DNA of 64,000 nucleotides from an uncultured Thermotogae bacterium (GCA_913056255.1 CAJXLN010000007.1:1-64000); one strand, 5' to 3'; numbered from the stretch's first letter, positions 9,037 through 19,188 are shown. Program-made: numbers and translations. Notes: a model not told the origin generated them from the sequence alone.

Positions 9037-9495
9037 ATGCCCGAAAATAAGAAGAGAGAAAAGCGTTCGATCTTCCATAAGAAGAGGAAAGCCTCAGAGC
9101 CTGCCCCAATAGAGGCAATCGCAATTGGAAGATATCTTCAAATAAGTCCCTACAAGGTGCGACCTATCTTGAACGCTATACGTGGTAAGAACGTCGACAA
9201 GGCTCTTCAATTGTTGGAATTTTCAACTAAGAAGGGGGCTCGGCTTGTGGAAAAAGTTTTGAATTCTGCCATCGCAAATGCCGAGAACAACTTCAATCTT
9301 AATGTGGATTCTTTGTATGTGGCCAAATGTACATCTGATGATGGACCAAGACTTAAAAGAATGAATCCTATGGCTCGTGGACGTGCTTCGGTGATCCTGA
9401 AAAGACAATCGCACATAACGATCGTTGTCAGGGATAGATCGAAAGAAAATATTGAGCAAGAAAAAACAACTGTCAACGAGAGCGAGGTGCAATGA
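9037..9495 (+). CDS. rplV: 50S ribosomal protein L22, N-terminally extended
   Basis: L22 contacts all 23S domains and its hairpin narrows the exit tunnel. The family core starts near residue 28 ([18 protein letters not shown]) and includes [21 protein letters not shown], the tunnel hairpin. The total is 152 residues against about 110 for most bacteria. The excess is a basic N-terminal extension of about 27 residues rich in Lys, Arg and Glu plus a short acidic C-terminal tail. The stop is 1 nt before the rpsC start. Confidence 0.97.
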   Translation: MPENKKREKRSIFHKKRKASEPAPIEAIAIGRYLQISPYKVRPILNAIRGKNVDKALQLLEFSTKKGARLVEKVLNSAIANAENNFNLNVDSLYVAKCTSDDGPRLKRMNPMARGRASVILKRQSHITIVVRDRSKENIEQEKTTVNESEVQ

Positions 9496-9496
9496 A

Positions 9497-10141
9497 GTGG
9501 GTCAAAAGGTACATCCAAGAGGATTCAGATTGGGAATATCCAGGGAGTGGCAGGCTACATGGTTCAACGAGAAGAACTACTCCGACTATCTGATAGAAGA
9601 CGAAAAGATTCGTAAGACTCTTAAGAAGGCTTATTATCATGCTGGAATTTCTGAGATAAAGATCGCCAGATCCGGCAAACGAGCAAATATCACCATTGTT
9701 ACTGGCAGACCTGGAATACTGATAGGAAAGAAAGGTTCAGAAATAAAAAAAATAAGAAGTCTCATTCAATCAAAGATTCCTCAAGATAGAGATATAGGCA
9801 TCAGTATTGAAGAGGTCAAAACGCCCGAATTAGATGCGCAACTCACATCTGAGTTCATAGCGGCGAGGATTGAAAAGAGAGCTTCCTATAAAAGGACGAT
9901 GAAACGCAGTATTCAATTGGCACAAAAAAGAGGAGTCAAGGGAATTAAGATCATGGTGAGCGGTAGAATTAACGGTGCTGAAATAGCAAGAACAGAGTGG
10001 TACAGAGAAGGTAGAGTGCCACTTCAGACGCTCAGAGCCAGGGTGGATTACGGGTTTGCTGTTGCAAAAACGAAATACGGTGTTCTTGGAGTTAAAGTTT
10101 GGATATTCACGGGTGATAAACTGACGGTAAAGTCCGCCTGA
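9497..10141 (+). CDS. rpsC: 30S ribosomal protein S3
   Basis: S3 forms part of the mRNA entry channel and its helicase activity. The 214-residue protein starts [18 protein letters not shown] from a GTG at 9497 with GAGGTG 7 nt upstream. The frame stays open further upstream inside rplV but has no family similarity there. The KH loop [14 protein letters not shown] is near residues 65-80. The C-terminal signature [19 protein letters not shown] is present. Confidence 0.97.
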   Translation: MGQKVHPRGFRLGISREWQATWFNEKNYSDYLIEDEKIRKTLKKAYYHAGISEIKIARSGKRANITIVTGRPGILIGKKGSEIKKIRSLIQSKIPQDRDIGISIEEVKTPELDAQLTSEFIAARIEKRASYKRTMKRSIQLAQKRGVKGIKIMVSGRINGAEIARTEWYREGRVPLQTLRARVDYGFAVAKTKYGVLGVKVWIFTGDKLTVKSA

Positions 10142-10164
10142 TTTGTTGATAAGGAGGTTGGAAA

Positions 10165-10593
10165 ATGCTTATCCCCAAGAGGGTTAAATATAGAAAGCAA
10201 CATCGCGGCAGAATGCGTGGCCTTGCTAAAGGTGGTACAGAAGTTAAATTCGGCGAGTTGGGTCTTAAAGCTTTAGAGCCTGCCTGGATAACCAGCAGAC
10301 AAATAGAGGCGTGCCGTGTGGCAATAACCAGAAAATTGAAGAGAAGTGGTATGATCTGGATAAGAATTTTCCCAGATAAGCCGGTATCTCAACATCCTGC
10401 AGAAAGTAGGATGGGTCGTGGTAAAGGTGCGCCTGAAAAATGGGTAGCGGTCGTTAAACCTGGAAAGATCATGTTCGAAATCGGAGGAGTAAGCAAAGCA
10501 CTTGCTGAAGAAGCATTGAGATTGGCTAAGGCAAAACTTCCGATAAGAACTAAGATCGTTTTGCGACCACCATTCGGAGGTGAATCGATGTGA
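10165..10593 (+). CDS. rplP: 50S ribosomal protein L16
   Basis: L16 organises the A-site side of the 50S subunit. It is 142 residues, starting [19 protein letters not shown]. It contains [26 protein letters not shown] and [19 protein letters not shown]. Its stop codon overlaps the GTG start of rpmC by 4 nt. Confidence 0.98.
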   Translation: MLIPKRVKYRKQHRGRMRGLAKGGTEVKFGELGLKALEPAWITSRQIEACRVAITRKLKRSGMIWIRIFPDKPVSQHPAESRMGRGKGAPEKWVAVVKPGKIMFEIGGVSKALAEEALRLAKAKLPIRTKIVLRPPFGGESM

Positions 10594-10823
10594 GGGCAAA
10601 AGATCTCCGAGATATGACGATAGAAGAGTTGGCTGGTCTCGTAGATGAACAAAAAGAAAAGCTTTACAATCTTAGATTTCAATTGGAACTCTCCCAATTG
10701 GATGACACAACCCAAATTCGTCAGGTCAAGAGAGACATAGCAAGAATAAAAACTCTGATGCGAGAAAAAGAACTCGGACTTGAAAAAAACTGGAAAAATG
10801 GCAATAAAGCTGCCTCTGATTGA
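10590..10823 (+). CDS. rpmC: 50S ribosomal protein L29
   Basis: L29 lies at the tunnel exit next to L23. It is 77 residues, slightly longer than the usual 60-70. It has [20 protein letters not shown] and [20 protein letters not shown], the typical two-helix hairpin, plus an extra C-terminal helix. The GTG start has GGAGG 9 nt upstream inside rplP. Confidence 0.95.
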   Translation: MRAKDLRDMTIEELAGLVDEQKEKLYNLRFQLELSQLDDTTQIRQVKRDIARIKTLMREKELGLEKNWKNGNKAASD

Positions 10824-10838
10824 AGGGAGAGGTAAAAA

Positions 10839-11132
10839 ATGAGGAAACGACTTACTGGAAAAGTTGTCAGTGATAAAATGGACAAGACAGTAGTAGTAGC
10901 TGTGGAGAGAATCATACAAGATCGAAGATTTGGAAAAGTTCTTTCAAGGACATCTAAATACAAGGTTCACGATGAGAACAACGAATGTCATGAAGGCGAT
11001 GTCGTGGAAATCGAAGAGACAAGGCCGCTTAGCAAGGAAAAAAACTGGAAACTCGTGTCTATAATCAAGAAGAACATCCTAACCTCTGAAGAAGAAAAAG
11101 TGAGTAAAGGAGAAGAAGGTGTTCCGGAATGA
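10839..11132 (+). CDS. rpsQ: 30S ribosomal protein S17
   Basis: S17 is a primary 16S-binding OB-fold protein. The 97-residue product has [20 protein letters not shown] at residues 4-23 and [26 protein letters not shown]. It ends in an acidic tail. Its TGA overlaps the rplN ATG as ATGA. Confidence 0.97.
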   Translation: MRKRLTGKVVSDKMDKTVVVAVERIIQDRRFGKVLSRTSKYKVHDENNECHEGDVVEIEETRPLSKEKNWKLVSIIKKNILTSEEEKVSKGEEGVPE

Positions 11133-11497
11133 TTCAACAGGAAAGTATCTTAAACGTGGCAGATAATTCAGGAGCAAAGAAGATACTTGTGATCAGAATC
11201 ATGGGCGGTTCAAGAAGGAAAATTGGAAGCATCGGAGATGTTGTTATTGGAACGGTTAAAGAAGCCATTCCGCGTGCCGAGGTCAAAAAAAGTGAAATCG
11301 TGAGGGCCGTTATTGTTAGAACAAAAAAAGAGGTTCGAAGACGGGATGGTTCTTATATACGCTTTGATGATAACGCGGCCGTACTCATAAGCAAAGATAA
11401 TGAACCGCGTGGTACAAGGATCTTCGGTCCTGTGGCCAGGGAACTCAGAGAAAAAGGGTACATGAAGATCATCTCTTTAGCACCCGAAGTATTGTGA
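11129..11497 (+). CDS. rplN: 50S ribosomal protein L14
   Basis: L14 forms inter-subunit bridges on the 50S face. It is 122 residues, beginning [19 protein letters not shown] and ending in [28 protein letters not shown], which matches the family over its full length. It is coupled to rpsQ by a 4-nt ATGA overlap. Confidence 0.98.
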   Translation: MIQQESILNVADNSGAKKILVIRIMGGSRRKIGSIGDVVIGTVKEAIPRAEVKKSEIVRAVIVRTKKEVRRRDGSYIRFDDNAAVLISKDNEPRGTRIFGPVARELREKGYMKIISLAPEVL

Positions 11498-11508
11498 GGT
11501 AATCGATC

Positions 11509-11847
11509 ATGAATAAGAGAAGACATGCTTTGAACATAAGAAAAGACGATACCGTTCTCATTTTGAGCGGAAAAGACAAAGGCAAAAAGGGCAAAGTACT
11601 CAGAGTACTTCCCAATGAAAGAAAAGTTGTCGTTCAAAATGTCCATATGATGAAAAAACATCAAAGGCCAACGGCTACCGTTAGAGAAGGCGGTATAATC
11701 GAGAGAGAAGAACCTATATACGCTTCAAAAGTTCAAGTTATCTGTCCATCTTGTGGAAATCCCACAAGAATCGGACATAAGGTTGTTGAGAACGGAAAAA
11801 CCGTTAGAGTTTGCAAGAAATGCAACGAGATCATAGACGAAATGTGA
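11509..11847 (+). CDS. rplX: 50S ribosomal protein L24 with a zinc-ribbon-like end
   Basis: L24 starts 50S assembly. The KOW motif is at about residues 13-40 ([20 protein letters not shown]). The C-terminal part keeps two cysteine pairs, C79-x2-C82 and C102-x2-C105 ([11 protein letters not shown] and VCKKC), a zinc-ribbon pattern that many L24 proteins have lost. The length of 112 is normal. It lies 24 nt before rplE. Confidence 0.97.
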   Translation: MNKRRHALNIRKDDTVLILSGKDKGKKGKVLRVLPNERKVVVQNVHMMKKHQRPTATVREGGIIEREEPIYASKVQVICPSCGNPTRIGHKVVENGKTVRVCKKCNEIIDEM

Positions 11848-11871
11848 TCTCTTGAAAGGAGAAGATTTTGA

Positions 11872-12420
11872 ATGTCCGTAGCTCTTAAAGAAATCTACGA
11901 ACGCGAGATCGTCCCGACGCTCATGAAAGAATTCAATTATAAAAATAGGATGGCTGTACCGAGTCTTTACAAAGTGGTCATAAACATGGGAATCGGAGCA
12001 GAAGCAAGAAATCAAGCGATCGTAGAAAAACACGCTCAAGAACTCACCCAGATTTCAGGGCAAAAGGCGGTTGTGACAAAGGCTAAAAAGAGCGTGTCAA
12101 ATTTCAAGATCAGAAAAGGAATGCCAGTAGGGGCAAAGGTTACCTTGAGAGGAAAAAGGATGTACAATTTTTTGTACAAACTTTTCAACATAGCTCTTCC
12201 AAAAGTTCGTGACTTCAGAGGTACAAATCCCAATTCCTTTGACGGGAGAGGAAACTACGCTATGGGATTAACAGAGCAGCTCGTATTTCCTGAAATTTCC
12301 CCTGAAGATGTCACGCGTACGCAAGGTATGCATATCGTTATCGTCACAACTGCCAAAACTGACCGAGAGTCAAGGGTATTGCTTGAAAAGCTTGGAATGC
12401 CTTTCCGAAGAAATGTTTAA
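11872..12420 (+). CDS. rplE: 50S ribosomal protein L5
   Basis: L5 binds 5S rRNA in the central protuberance. It is 182 residues, containing [40 protein letters not shown], the RGKRMYNFL loop and [21 protein letters not shown]. Full family length with no anomalies. It is 14 nt before rpsN. Confidence 0.98.
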   Translation: MSVALKEIYEREIVPTLMKEFNYKNRMAVPSLYKVVINMGIGAEARNQAIVEKHAQELTQISGQKAVVTKAKKSVSNFKIRKGMPVGAKVTLRGKRMYNFLYKLFNIALPKVRDFRGTNPNSFDGRGNYAMGLTEQLVFPEISPEDVTRTQGMHIVIVTTAKTDRESRVLLEKLGMPFRRNV

Positions 12421-12434
12421 AAGGGAGTGATGAG

Positions 12435-12620
12435 ATGGCAAAGAAATCTCTCATAAATAAAAGTAAAAAAGAACCTAAGTACAAGACTCGCAAATACACA
12501 CGTTGTAAGATATGTGGAAGGCCACATTCGGTTTACAACGAATTCGGAATTTGCAGAATTTGTTTCAGAGAGATGGCGCTTGAAGGTAAACTTCCTGGCG
12601 TTAAAAAAGCCAGCTGGTAA
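12435..12620 (+). CDS. rpsN: 30S ribosomal protein S14, zinc-binding type
   Basis: This is the short, zinc-binding form of S14 (61 residues). Cysteines C24, C27, C40 and C43 lie in [10 protein letters not shown] and [10 protein letters not shown]. The zinc-independent long form is not seen in the window. It sits at the standard spc position between rplE and rpsH. Confidence 0.98.
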   Translation: MAKKSLINKSKKEPKYKTRKYTRCKICGRPHSVYNEFGICRICFREMALEGKLPGVKKASW

Positions 12621-12634
12621 GGATGTGAACTGAA

Positions 12635-13048
12635 ATGTACAGTGATACAATAGCCGATATGTTTACACGAATCAGAAATGCAAATCTGATCTACAAAGAA
12701 GTGGTGGACGTACCGGCTTCAAATTTGAAAAAAGATATACTTAATATACTTAAAAATGAAGGTTTCATAAAGGATTATAAGTATATCGAAGATGGCAAAC
12801 AAGGTATATTGCGCATCTATATGAAATATCATGGCAGCAGGCGAAACAAGATCAGAACGATAAATTCCATTGTAAGAGTTTCGCATGCCGGAAGACGTGT
12901 TTACGTTTCGAAAAGCAAAATTCCAACTGTTAACAGTGGACTGGGTATTGCCATATTAACCAGTTCTAATCCGAAAAAGCCGATTGTGACAGACAAGGAA
13001 GCGCGCGCTCTTGGTATAGGTGGAGAGCTAATCGCCTACGTCTGGTAG
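12635..13048 (+). CDS. rpsH: 30S ribosomal protein S8
   Basis: S8 is a central 16S-binding protein and the spc operon repressor in E. coli. It has 137 residues, starting with [16 protein letters not shown] and ending with [12 protein letters not shown] plus [16 protein letters not shown]. No S8-type binding hairpin was recognised upstream of rplE. The gap to rplF is 14 nt. Confidence 0.98.
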   Translation: MYSDTIADMFTRIRNANLIYKEVVDVPASNLKKDILNILKNEGFIKDYKYIEDGKQGILRIYMKYHGSRRNKIRTINSIVRVSHAGRRVYVSKSKIPTVNSGLGIAILTSSNPKKPIVTDKEARALGIGGELIAYVW

Positions 13049-13062
13049 TGGAGGTGCTTTGA

Positions 13063-13617
13063 ATGTCTCGTCTCATTAAAAAACCGATAGAGATACCGAA
13101 TGGTGTCGAAGTCAAAGTAGAACCTAAAAATGTAGTTGTTAAAGGACCACTCGGTCAATTTTCTATGGATTACACTTTTGTAAAATTTCGAGTTGATGGA
13201 AACAAGATATGGGTTGAGAAAAACGATGATGTGCATCTTCCACCAAGACTCATGAAAAAATCAAGGGCTTTTTGGGGAACCAGGTGGTCTTTGCTACAAA
13301 ACATGATTATCGGAGTATCTCAAGGATTTAAGAAGGAACTTGAGGTTCAAGGAGTGGGGTACAGAGCGCAACTTCAAGGTAAATCACTTGTACTTACGCT
13401 TGGATACTCCCATCCCATAAAAATCGATCCGCCAGAAGGAATAACCATAGAAGTGCCGAGGCCTTCTTCGATCGTAGTTAAAGGTGCTAGTAAAGAGTTG
13501 GTTGGTCAGGTCGCTGCTAATATACGTAAGGCACGCAAACCAATGGTCTTTGCAAGAGGTAAGGGTGTTAGATACCTTGGTGAGCACGTGATAACTAAAG
13601 AAGTTAAGAAAGCCTAG
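13063..13617 (+). CDS. rplF: 50S ribosomal protein L6
   Basis: L6 sits at the base of the factor-binding stalk. It has 184 residues in the two-repeat fold, starting MSRLIKKPIEIPNGVEV. The C-terminal signature is QVAANIRKARKPMVFARGKGVRY. Length is normal. Confidence 0.98.
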   Translation: MSRLIKKPIEIPNGVEVKVEPKNVVVKGPLGQFSMDYTFVKFRVDGNKIWVEKNDDVHLPPRLMKKSRAFWGTRWSLLQNMIIGVSQGFKKELEVQGVGYRAQLQGKSLVLTLGYSHPIKIDPPEGITIEVPRPSSIVVKGASKELVGQVAANIRKARKPMVFARGKGVRYLGEHVITKEVKKA

Positions 13618-13632
13618 TGGGAGGTAATCATC

Positions 13633-14004
13633 GTGATAAAACCTTTTGATAGAAGAGCCAGAAGGATAAAAAGACATCTGGCAATCAGGAAAAGATTAAG
13701 TGGTACGATGGCAGCACCGAGACTTTCGGTGTTTGTCAGTGGGAAGCACGCTTATGCGCAGATAATAGACGATGAGCATTCCAAAACGCTCGTTGGAGCT
13801 TCTACAACGGAAAAATCGCTTCGGGAAGCGTTAAAAGGCAAAACATGGAATAAAGCTGCTGCTCGACGCGTTGGCGAAGAAATCGGAAAGCGTGCCATAG
13901 AAATGGGACTTAAAAAGGTTGTTTTCGATCGTGGTGGTTTCCTCTATCATGGAAGGATCAAAGAGATAGCCGACGGTGCCCGTGCAAGCGGGCTGGAATT
14001 TTAA
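13633..14004 (+). CDS. rplR: 50S ribosomal protein L18
   Basis: L18 binds 5S rRNA with L5. The 123-residue product starts at a GTG (GAGGTAATCATC upstream). It contains RIKRHLAIRKRLSGT, RLSVFVSGKHAYAQIIDD and FDRGGFLYHGRIKEIADGAR. It is 13 nt before rpsE. Confidence 0.97.
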   Translation: MIKPFDRRARRIKRHLAIRKRLSGTMAAPRLSVFVSGKHAYAQIIDDEHSKTLVGASTTEKSLREALKGKTWNKAAARRVGEEIGKRAIEMGLKKVVFDRGGFLYHGRIKEIADGARASGLEF

Positions 14005-14017
14005 GGAGGTAAAGTTG

Positions 14018-14620
14018 ATGCCAGAGAAAGAAAACGTACCCAACAGAGATAGAAAAGGGACATTTGTCAAAAATCGACAGTCTCGAAGTCATCGCAGCAA
14101 TCAAAAACAACCGCAAGATGAATTTGAAGAAAGTGTCGTAGAAATCAGGAGAGTTGTAAAAGTCGTTAAGGGTGGGAAAAATCTCAGCTTCCGAGCAGTA
14201 GTTGTGGTTGGAAACAAGAAAGGCAAAGTTGGTCTTGGTGTTGCAAGCGCCAGAGAAGTGATATCCGCGATAAGAAAAGCGGTTAATCTGGCAAAGCGTA
14301 ACGTAATACAATTGCCAATTGTAAATGATACAATACCACATGAAATAATGGTCAAATTCAATGCAGCGAAGGTGTTGTTAAAGCCTGCTGTTCCAGGGAC
14401 CGGTATAATCTCAAGCACGACTGTAAGACCAGCTTTGGAACTTGCCGGTGTTAAGAATGTGCTTTGTAAATCTTTGGGTTCATCAACACCGATTAGCGTT
14501 TTGAGAGCAATTTTCAAAGCTTTTGAAGAGATCAAACCACCGGAATATTACGCAAAACTCAGAGACATAGATCTTGGACAACTTTTCCACGGAAGCATTG
14601 AAAGGAATGAAGAACAATGA
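14018..14620 (+). CDS. rpsE: 30S ribosomal protein S5
   Basis: S5 contributes to decoding accuracy and mRNA unwinding. It has 200 residues. The double-stranded-RNA-binding part starts with [24 protein letters not shown], and the second domain has the [19 protein letters not shown] segment. The first 35 or so residues are a charged extension. ATG 14018 is preceded by AAGGAGG, which rules out an upstream in-frame start within rplR. It overlaps rpmD by 4 nt. Confidence 0.97.
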   Translation: MPEKENVPNRDRKGTFVKNRQSRSHRSNQKQPQDEFEESVVEIRRVVKVVKGGKNLSFRAVVVVGNKKGKVGLGVASAREVISAIRKAVNLAKRNVIQLPIVNDTIPHEIMVKFNAAKVLLKPAVPGTGIISSTTVRPALELAGVKNVLCKSLGSSTPISVLRAIFKAFEEIKPPEYYAKLRDIDLGQLFHGSIERNEEQ

Positions 14621-14796
14621 AATTGAAAGTGGAGCTTGTGAAAAGTCCAATAGGCTACAGGTACGATCAAAGAGAAACTTTAAAAGCTCTTGGATTGCGA
14701 AAAATGCACAATATCATCGTTGTTGAAGATACTCCGTCAATGCGTGGAATGATACGTAAGGTTTCTCATTTGCTAAAAGTTGAGAAAAGTGAGTAA
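14617..14796 (+). CDS. rpmD: 50S ribosomal protein L30
   Basis: This small protein of 59 residues fills the gap between rpsE and rplO. It reads [14 protein letters not shown] and then [15 protein letters not shown], the L30 signature. Its ATGA overlaps the rpsE stop. L30 is absent from some bacteria, but it is present here in the standard spc place. Confidence 0.96.
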   Translation: MKLKVELVKSPIGYRYDQRETLKALGLRKMHNIIVVEDTPSMRGMIRKVSHLLKVEKSE

Positions 14797-14810
14797 GGAG
14801 GATCCTGATA

Positions 14811-15254
14811 ATGAAGATCAAAGATATAGTTCCAACACCAGGCTCGAGAAAAAAAGCTAAAGTTGTTGGTAGAGGTAGAAGTTCTGGTCATGGAAAGACT
14901 TCTACTCGTGGGTCAAAGGGTCAAGGTTCCAGAAAAAGTGGAAATGTGAGAGCCGGTTTTGAGGGCGGACAAATGCCACTTTACAGAAGGTTACCAAAAC
15001 GAGGTTTTAAGAATTTCAATCGCAAATTTTATGCCATTGTAAACGTGGGCAAATTGAATGATCTTTTCGATGAGAAAACTGAAATCACCCCAGAAGCTCT
15101 TTTAAAAGCTGATGTGATAAAGGACGTACAAGATGGGGTCAAAATTCTTGGTGACGGTATGATAACTAAACCTTTTGTTGTAAAAGCAAATGCGTTTAGT
15201 GCTTTAGCCAGGCAGAAGATAGAAGCGGCCGGTGGTAAAATAGAGGTGATCTGA
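14811..15254 (+). CDS. rplO: 50S ribosomal protein L15
   Basis: L15 is a late-assembly 50S protein. The 147 residues begin with a Gly/Lys/Arg-rich extension containing [19 protein letters not shown] and [19 protein letters not shown]. The C-terminal domain ends in [15 protein letters not shown]. The stop abuts the secY start directly. Confidence 0.98.
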   Translation: MKIKDIVPTPGSRKKAKVVGRGRSSGHGKTSTRGSKGQGSRKSGNVRAGFEGGQMPLYRRLPKRGFKNFNRKFYAIVNVGKLNDLFDEKTEITPEALLKADVIKDVQDGVKILGDGMITKPFVVKANAFSALARQKIEAAGGKIEVI

Positions 15255-16556
15255 GTGTGGAATGCACTTAAGAACTCTTTTAAGATACCGGAGCTACGTA
15301 ACAGGATCATTTTTACGTTGCTCATGCTCGCAATTTTTAGGCTTGGTATTTATATTCCAATTCCAGGTATTAACCTTCATGAATGGTCTCGATTTTTTGA
15401 AGGTGCTACGAACGGAGCAGCAGGAGGGCTTTTCACGCTTTTCAACGCTTTTGCCGGTGGAGCAGTAAGGCATATGTCTATTTTTACCATGAGTGTTACT
15501 CCCTATATAAATGCCTCGATCATTTTACAACTTTTGATGGCTGTCTTGCCAAGTTTGAAAGAACTTGCCAAAGAGGGAGAGCAAGGGCGTCAGAAGATCG
15601 AGAAATACACAAGGCAGCTAACACTCATTTTAGCGCTTCTTCAGGGCATAGCAATGTCTGTTTTCATTGCCATTGGAAATCCGGCATTCATCATTCCGGG
15701 AATGAACAGATTCGTTTTCATAATCCTTTCCACCACCAGCATGATAGGCGGGAGCATGTTTCTCTTGTGGCTCGGTGAAAGGATTACCGATAAGGGAATT
15801 GGAAACGGCATTTCCGTTTTGATATACGCAGGTGTTGTCGCAACTTACCCATTTTACTTAGGTCAGATGGTGATCGCCAATATAGGAGTAGTAGCATGGA
15901 CACTCTTTGCACTGATCTTTGTGGCAACCATTGTAGGACTTATTTACATTATGCAGGGTGAGCGAAGAGTTATGGTCCAATACGCTAAAAGAGTTGTTGG
16001 TCGAAAAATGTACGGTGGGCAATCTACTTACATACCAATAAAGGTAAATCAGGGCGGAGTTATTCCTATAATCTTCGCGGTTGCAATCGTTATGATACCG
16101 AGTATGCTCGCGCAATTCACTAAAAATTACACACTTCAGCGTATCTTCGGGTACAATTCCGTATTTTACATTACCGTGTATGCACTCCTGGTTTTCTTCT
16201 TCACTTACTTTTACAGCGCTCTCACATTTGATGTGCATGAAGTTTCTGAAAATGTGAAAGAGTACGGTGGTTTCGTCCCTGGAATAAGACCAGGGAAGCC
16301 AACTGAAAATTATCTTGCAAAGGTGTTGACGCGTATAACCTTTTTGGGAGCTGTCGCGCTTGTTGCAATTGCACTGCTTCCAAATCTCACAGCTTCAGTT
16401 GTTGGAGTAATAAGTGCACAATTCATCGTTGGAGGTGTGGGAATGATGATCGCAGTCGGTGTTGCACTCGATGTTGTACAACAGATGGAGGCTCACCTAA
16501 TTATGCGTCATTATGAAGGCTTCATAAAACGTGGCAGACTCAAGGGGAGAGTTTGA
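15255..16556 (+). CDS. secY: Protein translocase subunit SecY
   Basis: SecY is the channel subunit of the SecYEG translocon in the inner membrane. The 433-residue protein has ten predicted membrane segments. It carries the first-helix signature IFRLGIYIPIPGI, the MSVTPYINASIILQLL segment, and the cytoplasmic loop PGIRPGKPTENYL. It starts with GTG directly after rplO, with GAGGTGAT upstream. Its stop overlaps the adk ATG as TGATG, so the channel and adenylate kinase are coupled, as is common in the spc block. Confidence 0.98.
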   Translation: MWNALKNSFKIPELRNRIIFTLLMLAIFRLGIYIPIPGINLHEWSRFFEGATNGAAGGLFTLFNAFAGGAVRHMSIFTMSVTPYINASIILQLLMAVLPSLKELAKEGEQGRQKIEKYTRQLTLILALLQGIAMSVFIAIGNPAFIIPGMNRFVFIILSTTSMIGGSMFLLWLGERITDKGIGNGISVLIYAGVVATYPFYLGQMVIANIGVVAWTLFALIFVATIVGLIYIMQGERRVMVQYAKRVVGRKMYGGQSTYIPIKVNQGGVIPIIFAVAIVMIPSMLAQFTKNYTLQRIFGYNSVFYITVYALLVFFFTYFYSALTFDVHEVSENVKEYGGFVPGIRPGKPTENYLAKVLTRITFLGAVALVAIALLPNLTASVVGVISAQFIVGGVGMMIAVGVALDVVQQMEAHLIMRHYEGFIKRGRLKGRV

Positions 16557-17206
16557 TGAACGTTATCATGTTAGGCCCTCCTGGCGCCGGAAAAGGAACA
16601 CAGGCAAAATTCATCTCCGATGAATTTTCGATACCTCATATTTCCACAGGCGATATGTTGCGTGACGAAATGAAAAGGAAAACAGATCTCGGTAAGAGGG
16701 TTGAAGAGATAATAAACGCTGGAAAATTGGTGAATGATGATTTGATGGTTGCCATTGTAAAGAAAAGGCTCTCACAACCGGATACCCAAAAAGGATTCAT
16801 ACTTGACGGGTTTCCGCGCACGATTTCTCAAGCTAGTTCCCTTGATGAAATTCTTGAAAGTATGGGGAAGCGTATTGAATTCGTGATTTACGTGGAAGTT
16901 CCAGAGGAGATCATCGTGAAAAGACTCTCATCGCGTCGAGTTTGTCCGAAATGTGGTCGTGCATACAACATCATTTCAAATCCTCCGCACGATGATGATC
17001 TGTGTGATGTTTGTCATGTTCCTCTCGTGATCAGAAAAGACGATAAGCCAGAGACCGTGAGAAATAGGTACAGAGTTTATTTGGATTTAACCCTGCCAGT
17101 AATGGAATATTATCGAAAGCGAAACGTTCTTTTCACAATTGATGGCACTTTATCCGTAGAAAAAGTCAAAGATATGGTGTTAAATGTAGTTGGTGGTATC
17201 AGGTGA
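16556..17206 (+). CDS. adk: Adenylate kinase, zinc-lid type
   Basis: The enzyme interconverts ATP plus AMP and two ADP. The 216-residue protein has the P-loop GPPGAGKGTQ at residues 7-16, ISTGDMLR and DGFPRT. Its lid carries CPKCGRAYN and CDVC, the zinc-binding tetracysteine form typical of Gram-positive and many thermophilic enzymes. I start at ATG 16556, which overlaps the secY stop. A TTG one codon earlier is possible but less likely. It overlaps map by 4 nt. Confidence 0.97.
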   Translation: MNVIMLGPPGAGKGTQAKFISDEFSIPHISTGDMLRDEMKRKTDLGKRVEEIINAGKLVNDDLMVAIVKKRLSQPDTQKGFILDGFPRTISQASSLDEILESMGKRIEFVIYVEVPEEIIVKRLSSRRVCPKCGRAYNIISNPPHDDDLCDVCHVPLVIRKDDKPETVRNRYRVYLDLTLPVMEYYRKRNVLFTIDGTLSVEKVKDMVLNVVGGIR

Positions 17207-17967
17207 TAAAACTTAAAAGCGAACATGACATAGACAAAATGAGATATCCAAATGCCGTTGTCGGGGAAGTTTTAGCGTACATTAAGGATTATGTCGTTGA
17301 TGGGATTACCACTTACGATCTCGACAAATTGATAGAGGAATATTTCAAAAAAAGAGGTGTAGTTCCAGCTTTTAAGGGTTATGCAGGGTTTCCTGCGGCA
17401 TCTTGTATCAGCTTGAACGAGATCGTGGTACATGGTATACCTTCAAAAAAGATCGTCATCAAAAATGGAGATTTGGTGTCCATAGATGTTGGGACCATAC
17501 ATGACGGATGGTACGGTGATGGTGCGAGAACTTTCATTGTGGGTAACGTTGATCCGAAGCTTAAAAAACTTGTGGAGGTTACCAGAGATTCTTTTTTTGA
17601 GGGGATAAAGCGATTGAAAGTCGGAAATAAACTCGGTGATGTTTCTCATGAAATTCAGTCATTTGTGGAATCTCACGGTTTTTCAGTGGTAAGGGATTAC
17701 GTTGGACATGGAATTGGGCGAAATCTTCATGAAGAACCACAGGTACCGAATTTCGGAAAGCCTTCCACCGGTGTGCCATTGATGAATGGATTGGTAATCG
17801 CTATAGAACCTATGGTGAATATGGGAGACTGGAAAGTTGAAACTTTAGAAGACGGTTGGGGAGTGATAACCTCAGATCGATCGCCCAGTGCTCATTACGA
17901 AAACACCGTGGCTCTTTACAATGATGAAGTCGAAATTTTGACCATGCCGGAGGGGTTAAATGTCTGA
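17203..17967 (+). CDS. map: Methionine aminopeptidase, type I
   Basis: The enzyme removes N-terminal methionine from nascent proteins. The 254 residues contain the metal-binding motifs in order: [19 protein letters not shown] with two aspartates, [12 protein letters not shown] with the histidine, IAIEPMV and HYENTVAL with the glutamates. It has no N-terminal extension, so it is the short bacterial type Ia. It starts with GTG overlapping adk and overlaps infA by 8 nt. Confidence 0.97.
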   Translation: MIKLKSEHDIDKMRYPNAVVGEVLAYIKDYVVDGITTYDLDKLIEEYFKKRGVVPAFKGYAGFPAASCISLNEIVVHGIPSKKIVIKNGDLVSIDVGTIHDGWYGDGARTFIVGNVDPKLKKLVEVTRDSFFEGIKRLKVGNKLGDVSHEIQSFVESHGFSVVRDYVGHGIGRNLHEEPQVPNFGKPSTGVPLMNGLVIAIEPMVNMGDWKVETLEDGWGVITSDRSPSAHYENTVALYNDEVEILTMPEGLNV

Positions 17968-18181
17968 AAAAGATGTTATAAGGATAGAAGGAAGAGTTGT
18001 AGATTCTCTTCCCAGCACGATGTTCAAAGTTCGTTTAGATAACGGACTCGATATTTTGGCACATATATCTGGAAAGATGCGTCAGAATTTCATAAAAATA
18101 GTGCCGGGCGATAAAGTTATCGTGGAACTTTCACCTTACGATCTTAAAAAAGGACGAATAGTATATAGAAAAAGAAATTAA
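17960..18181 (+). CDS. infA: Translation initiation factor IF-1
   Basis: IF-1 is an OB-fold protein that occupies the A site during initiation. It is 73 residues, with [39 protein letters not shown] and [18 protein letters not shown]. Length and motifs match the family. It starts within map, preceded by GGAGGGG, and lies 15 nt before rpmJ. Confidence 0.98.
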   Translation: MSEKDVIRIEGRVVDSLPSTMFKVRLDNGLDILAHISGKMRQNFIKIVPGDKVIVELSPYDLKKGRIVYRKRN

Positions 18182-18196
18182 AAGGAGGTTTCTATC

Positions 18197-18313
18197 ATGA
18201 AGGTCAGAGCTTCTGTAAAAAAGCGCTGTAGTGCGTGCAAAGTTGTGCGAAGAAAAGGTGTTGTGCGGATTATTTGTTCCAAAAATCCAAAGCACAATCA
18301 AAGACAAGGTTAA
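18197..18313 (+). CDS. rpmJ: 50S ribosomal protein L36
   Basis: This is a 38-residue zinc-ribbon protein of the 50S subunit, with AAAGGAGG before the ATG. It begins [15 protein letters not shown]. The zinc ligands are C11, C14, C27 and H33, so it is the zinc-binding C+ form. It sits between infA and rpsM, as in most bacteria. Confidence 0.97.
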   Translation: MKVRASVKKRCSACKVVRRKGVVRIICSKNPKHNQRQG

Positions 18314-18332
18314 AGGAGGGATCTGAAAAAAT

Positions 18333-18695
18333 ATGGCTCGTGTTCTTGGTGTTGATTTACCAAATGAAAAACATGCTTTTGTTGGCCTTACTTACCTTTA
18401 CGGTATAGGAAGAACCACATCGATGGAGATACTGAAGAAGACAGAAATACCTTTCAACAAGAAAATCAAAGATCTTACGGACAGTGAGATTCGACGGATC
18501 ACACAATATATAAATTCTCATTACAAAGTTGAAGGTGAACTCAAGTTAGAAATACAGAGAAATGTGAAAAGGTTAATAGAGATAGGTTCTTACAGAGGTC
18601 TTAGACATAGACAAGGTCTTCCGGTTAGGGGCCAACGGACAAAAACCAATGCTCGAACCCGAAAAGGTCCTTCCCATGGTGTTGGTAGGAAATGA
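18333..18695 (+). CDS. rpsM: 30S ribosomal protein S13
   Basis: S13 bridges the head of 30S to L5. It has 120 residues with the helix-two-turn-helix signature LTYLYGIGRTTSMEIL and the C-terminal YRGLRHRQGLPVRGQRTKTN. AAAGGAGGG precedes the ATG. It opens the alpha block; no S4-type pseudoknot leader was recognised directly before it. Confidence 0.98.
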   Translation: MARVLGVDLPNEKHAFVGLTYLYGIGRTTSMEILKKTEIPFNKKIKDLTDSEIRRITQYINSHYKVEGELKLEIQRNVKRLIEIGSYRGLRHRQGLPVRGQRTKTNARTRKGPSHGVGRK

Positions 18696-18720
18696 GATAT
18701 TACGATAGGAGAGATTTTTA

Positions 18721-19119
18721 ATGGCTAATAAAAAACTGAAATCCAAAAGAAAAACGCGTAAAAAAAAGATCCATGTGGATTATGGTGTGGCTCACATATC
18801 ATCCACCTTTAACAATACGATAATAACGATCACGGATAAAGATGGAAATGTTTTGACATGGTCAAGTGGTGGAGATATTGGCTTTTCCGGTTCAAAGAAA
18901 TCAACTCCGTACGCAGCTCAAATTGCGGCCGACAAGGTGGCAAAAGATGCTATGAATATGGGGATAACAAAAATAGATATTTTGGTAACTGGACCGGGAC
19001 CAGGAAGAGAGTCAGCAGTTCGGGGCCTTCAAGCCGCGGGACTTGACGTTCAAGGTATAAAAGACATCACTCCGATTCCACACAATGGTTGCCGTCCCAA
19101 GAAAAGGCGAAGAATGTGA
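18721..19119 (+). CDS. rpsK: 30S ribosomal protein S11
   Basis: S11 lies in the platform at the E-site. It is 132 residues, with [34 protein letters not shown] and the C-terminal [18 protein letters not shown]. The N-terminus is strongly basic. It is followed by the longest gap of the superoperon, 130 nt. Confidence 0.98.
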   Translation: MANKKLKSKRKTRKKKIHVDYGVAHISSTFNNTIITITDKDGNVLTWSSGGDIGFSGSKKSTPYAAQIAADKVAKDAMNMGITKIDILVTGPGPGRESAVRGLQAAGLDVQGIKDITPIPHNGCRPKKRRRM

Positions 19120-19188
19120 GGAATTGAGTATGTACGGAATGAATGAAAACTTTATAAGAACTAAGGAAAGAATAACAACATCAATAAA

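Noticed and set aside
9425-9496. Upstream extension of S3
   Set aside because: It lies within rplV, has no S3 similarity, and a good ribosome-binding site marks the GTG at 9497.
13976-14017. Upstream extension of S5
   Set aside because: It overlaps rplR, and AAGGAGG stands right before the ATG at 14018.
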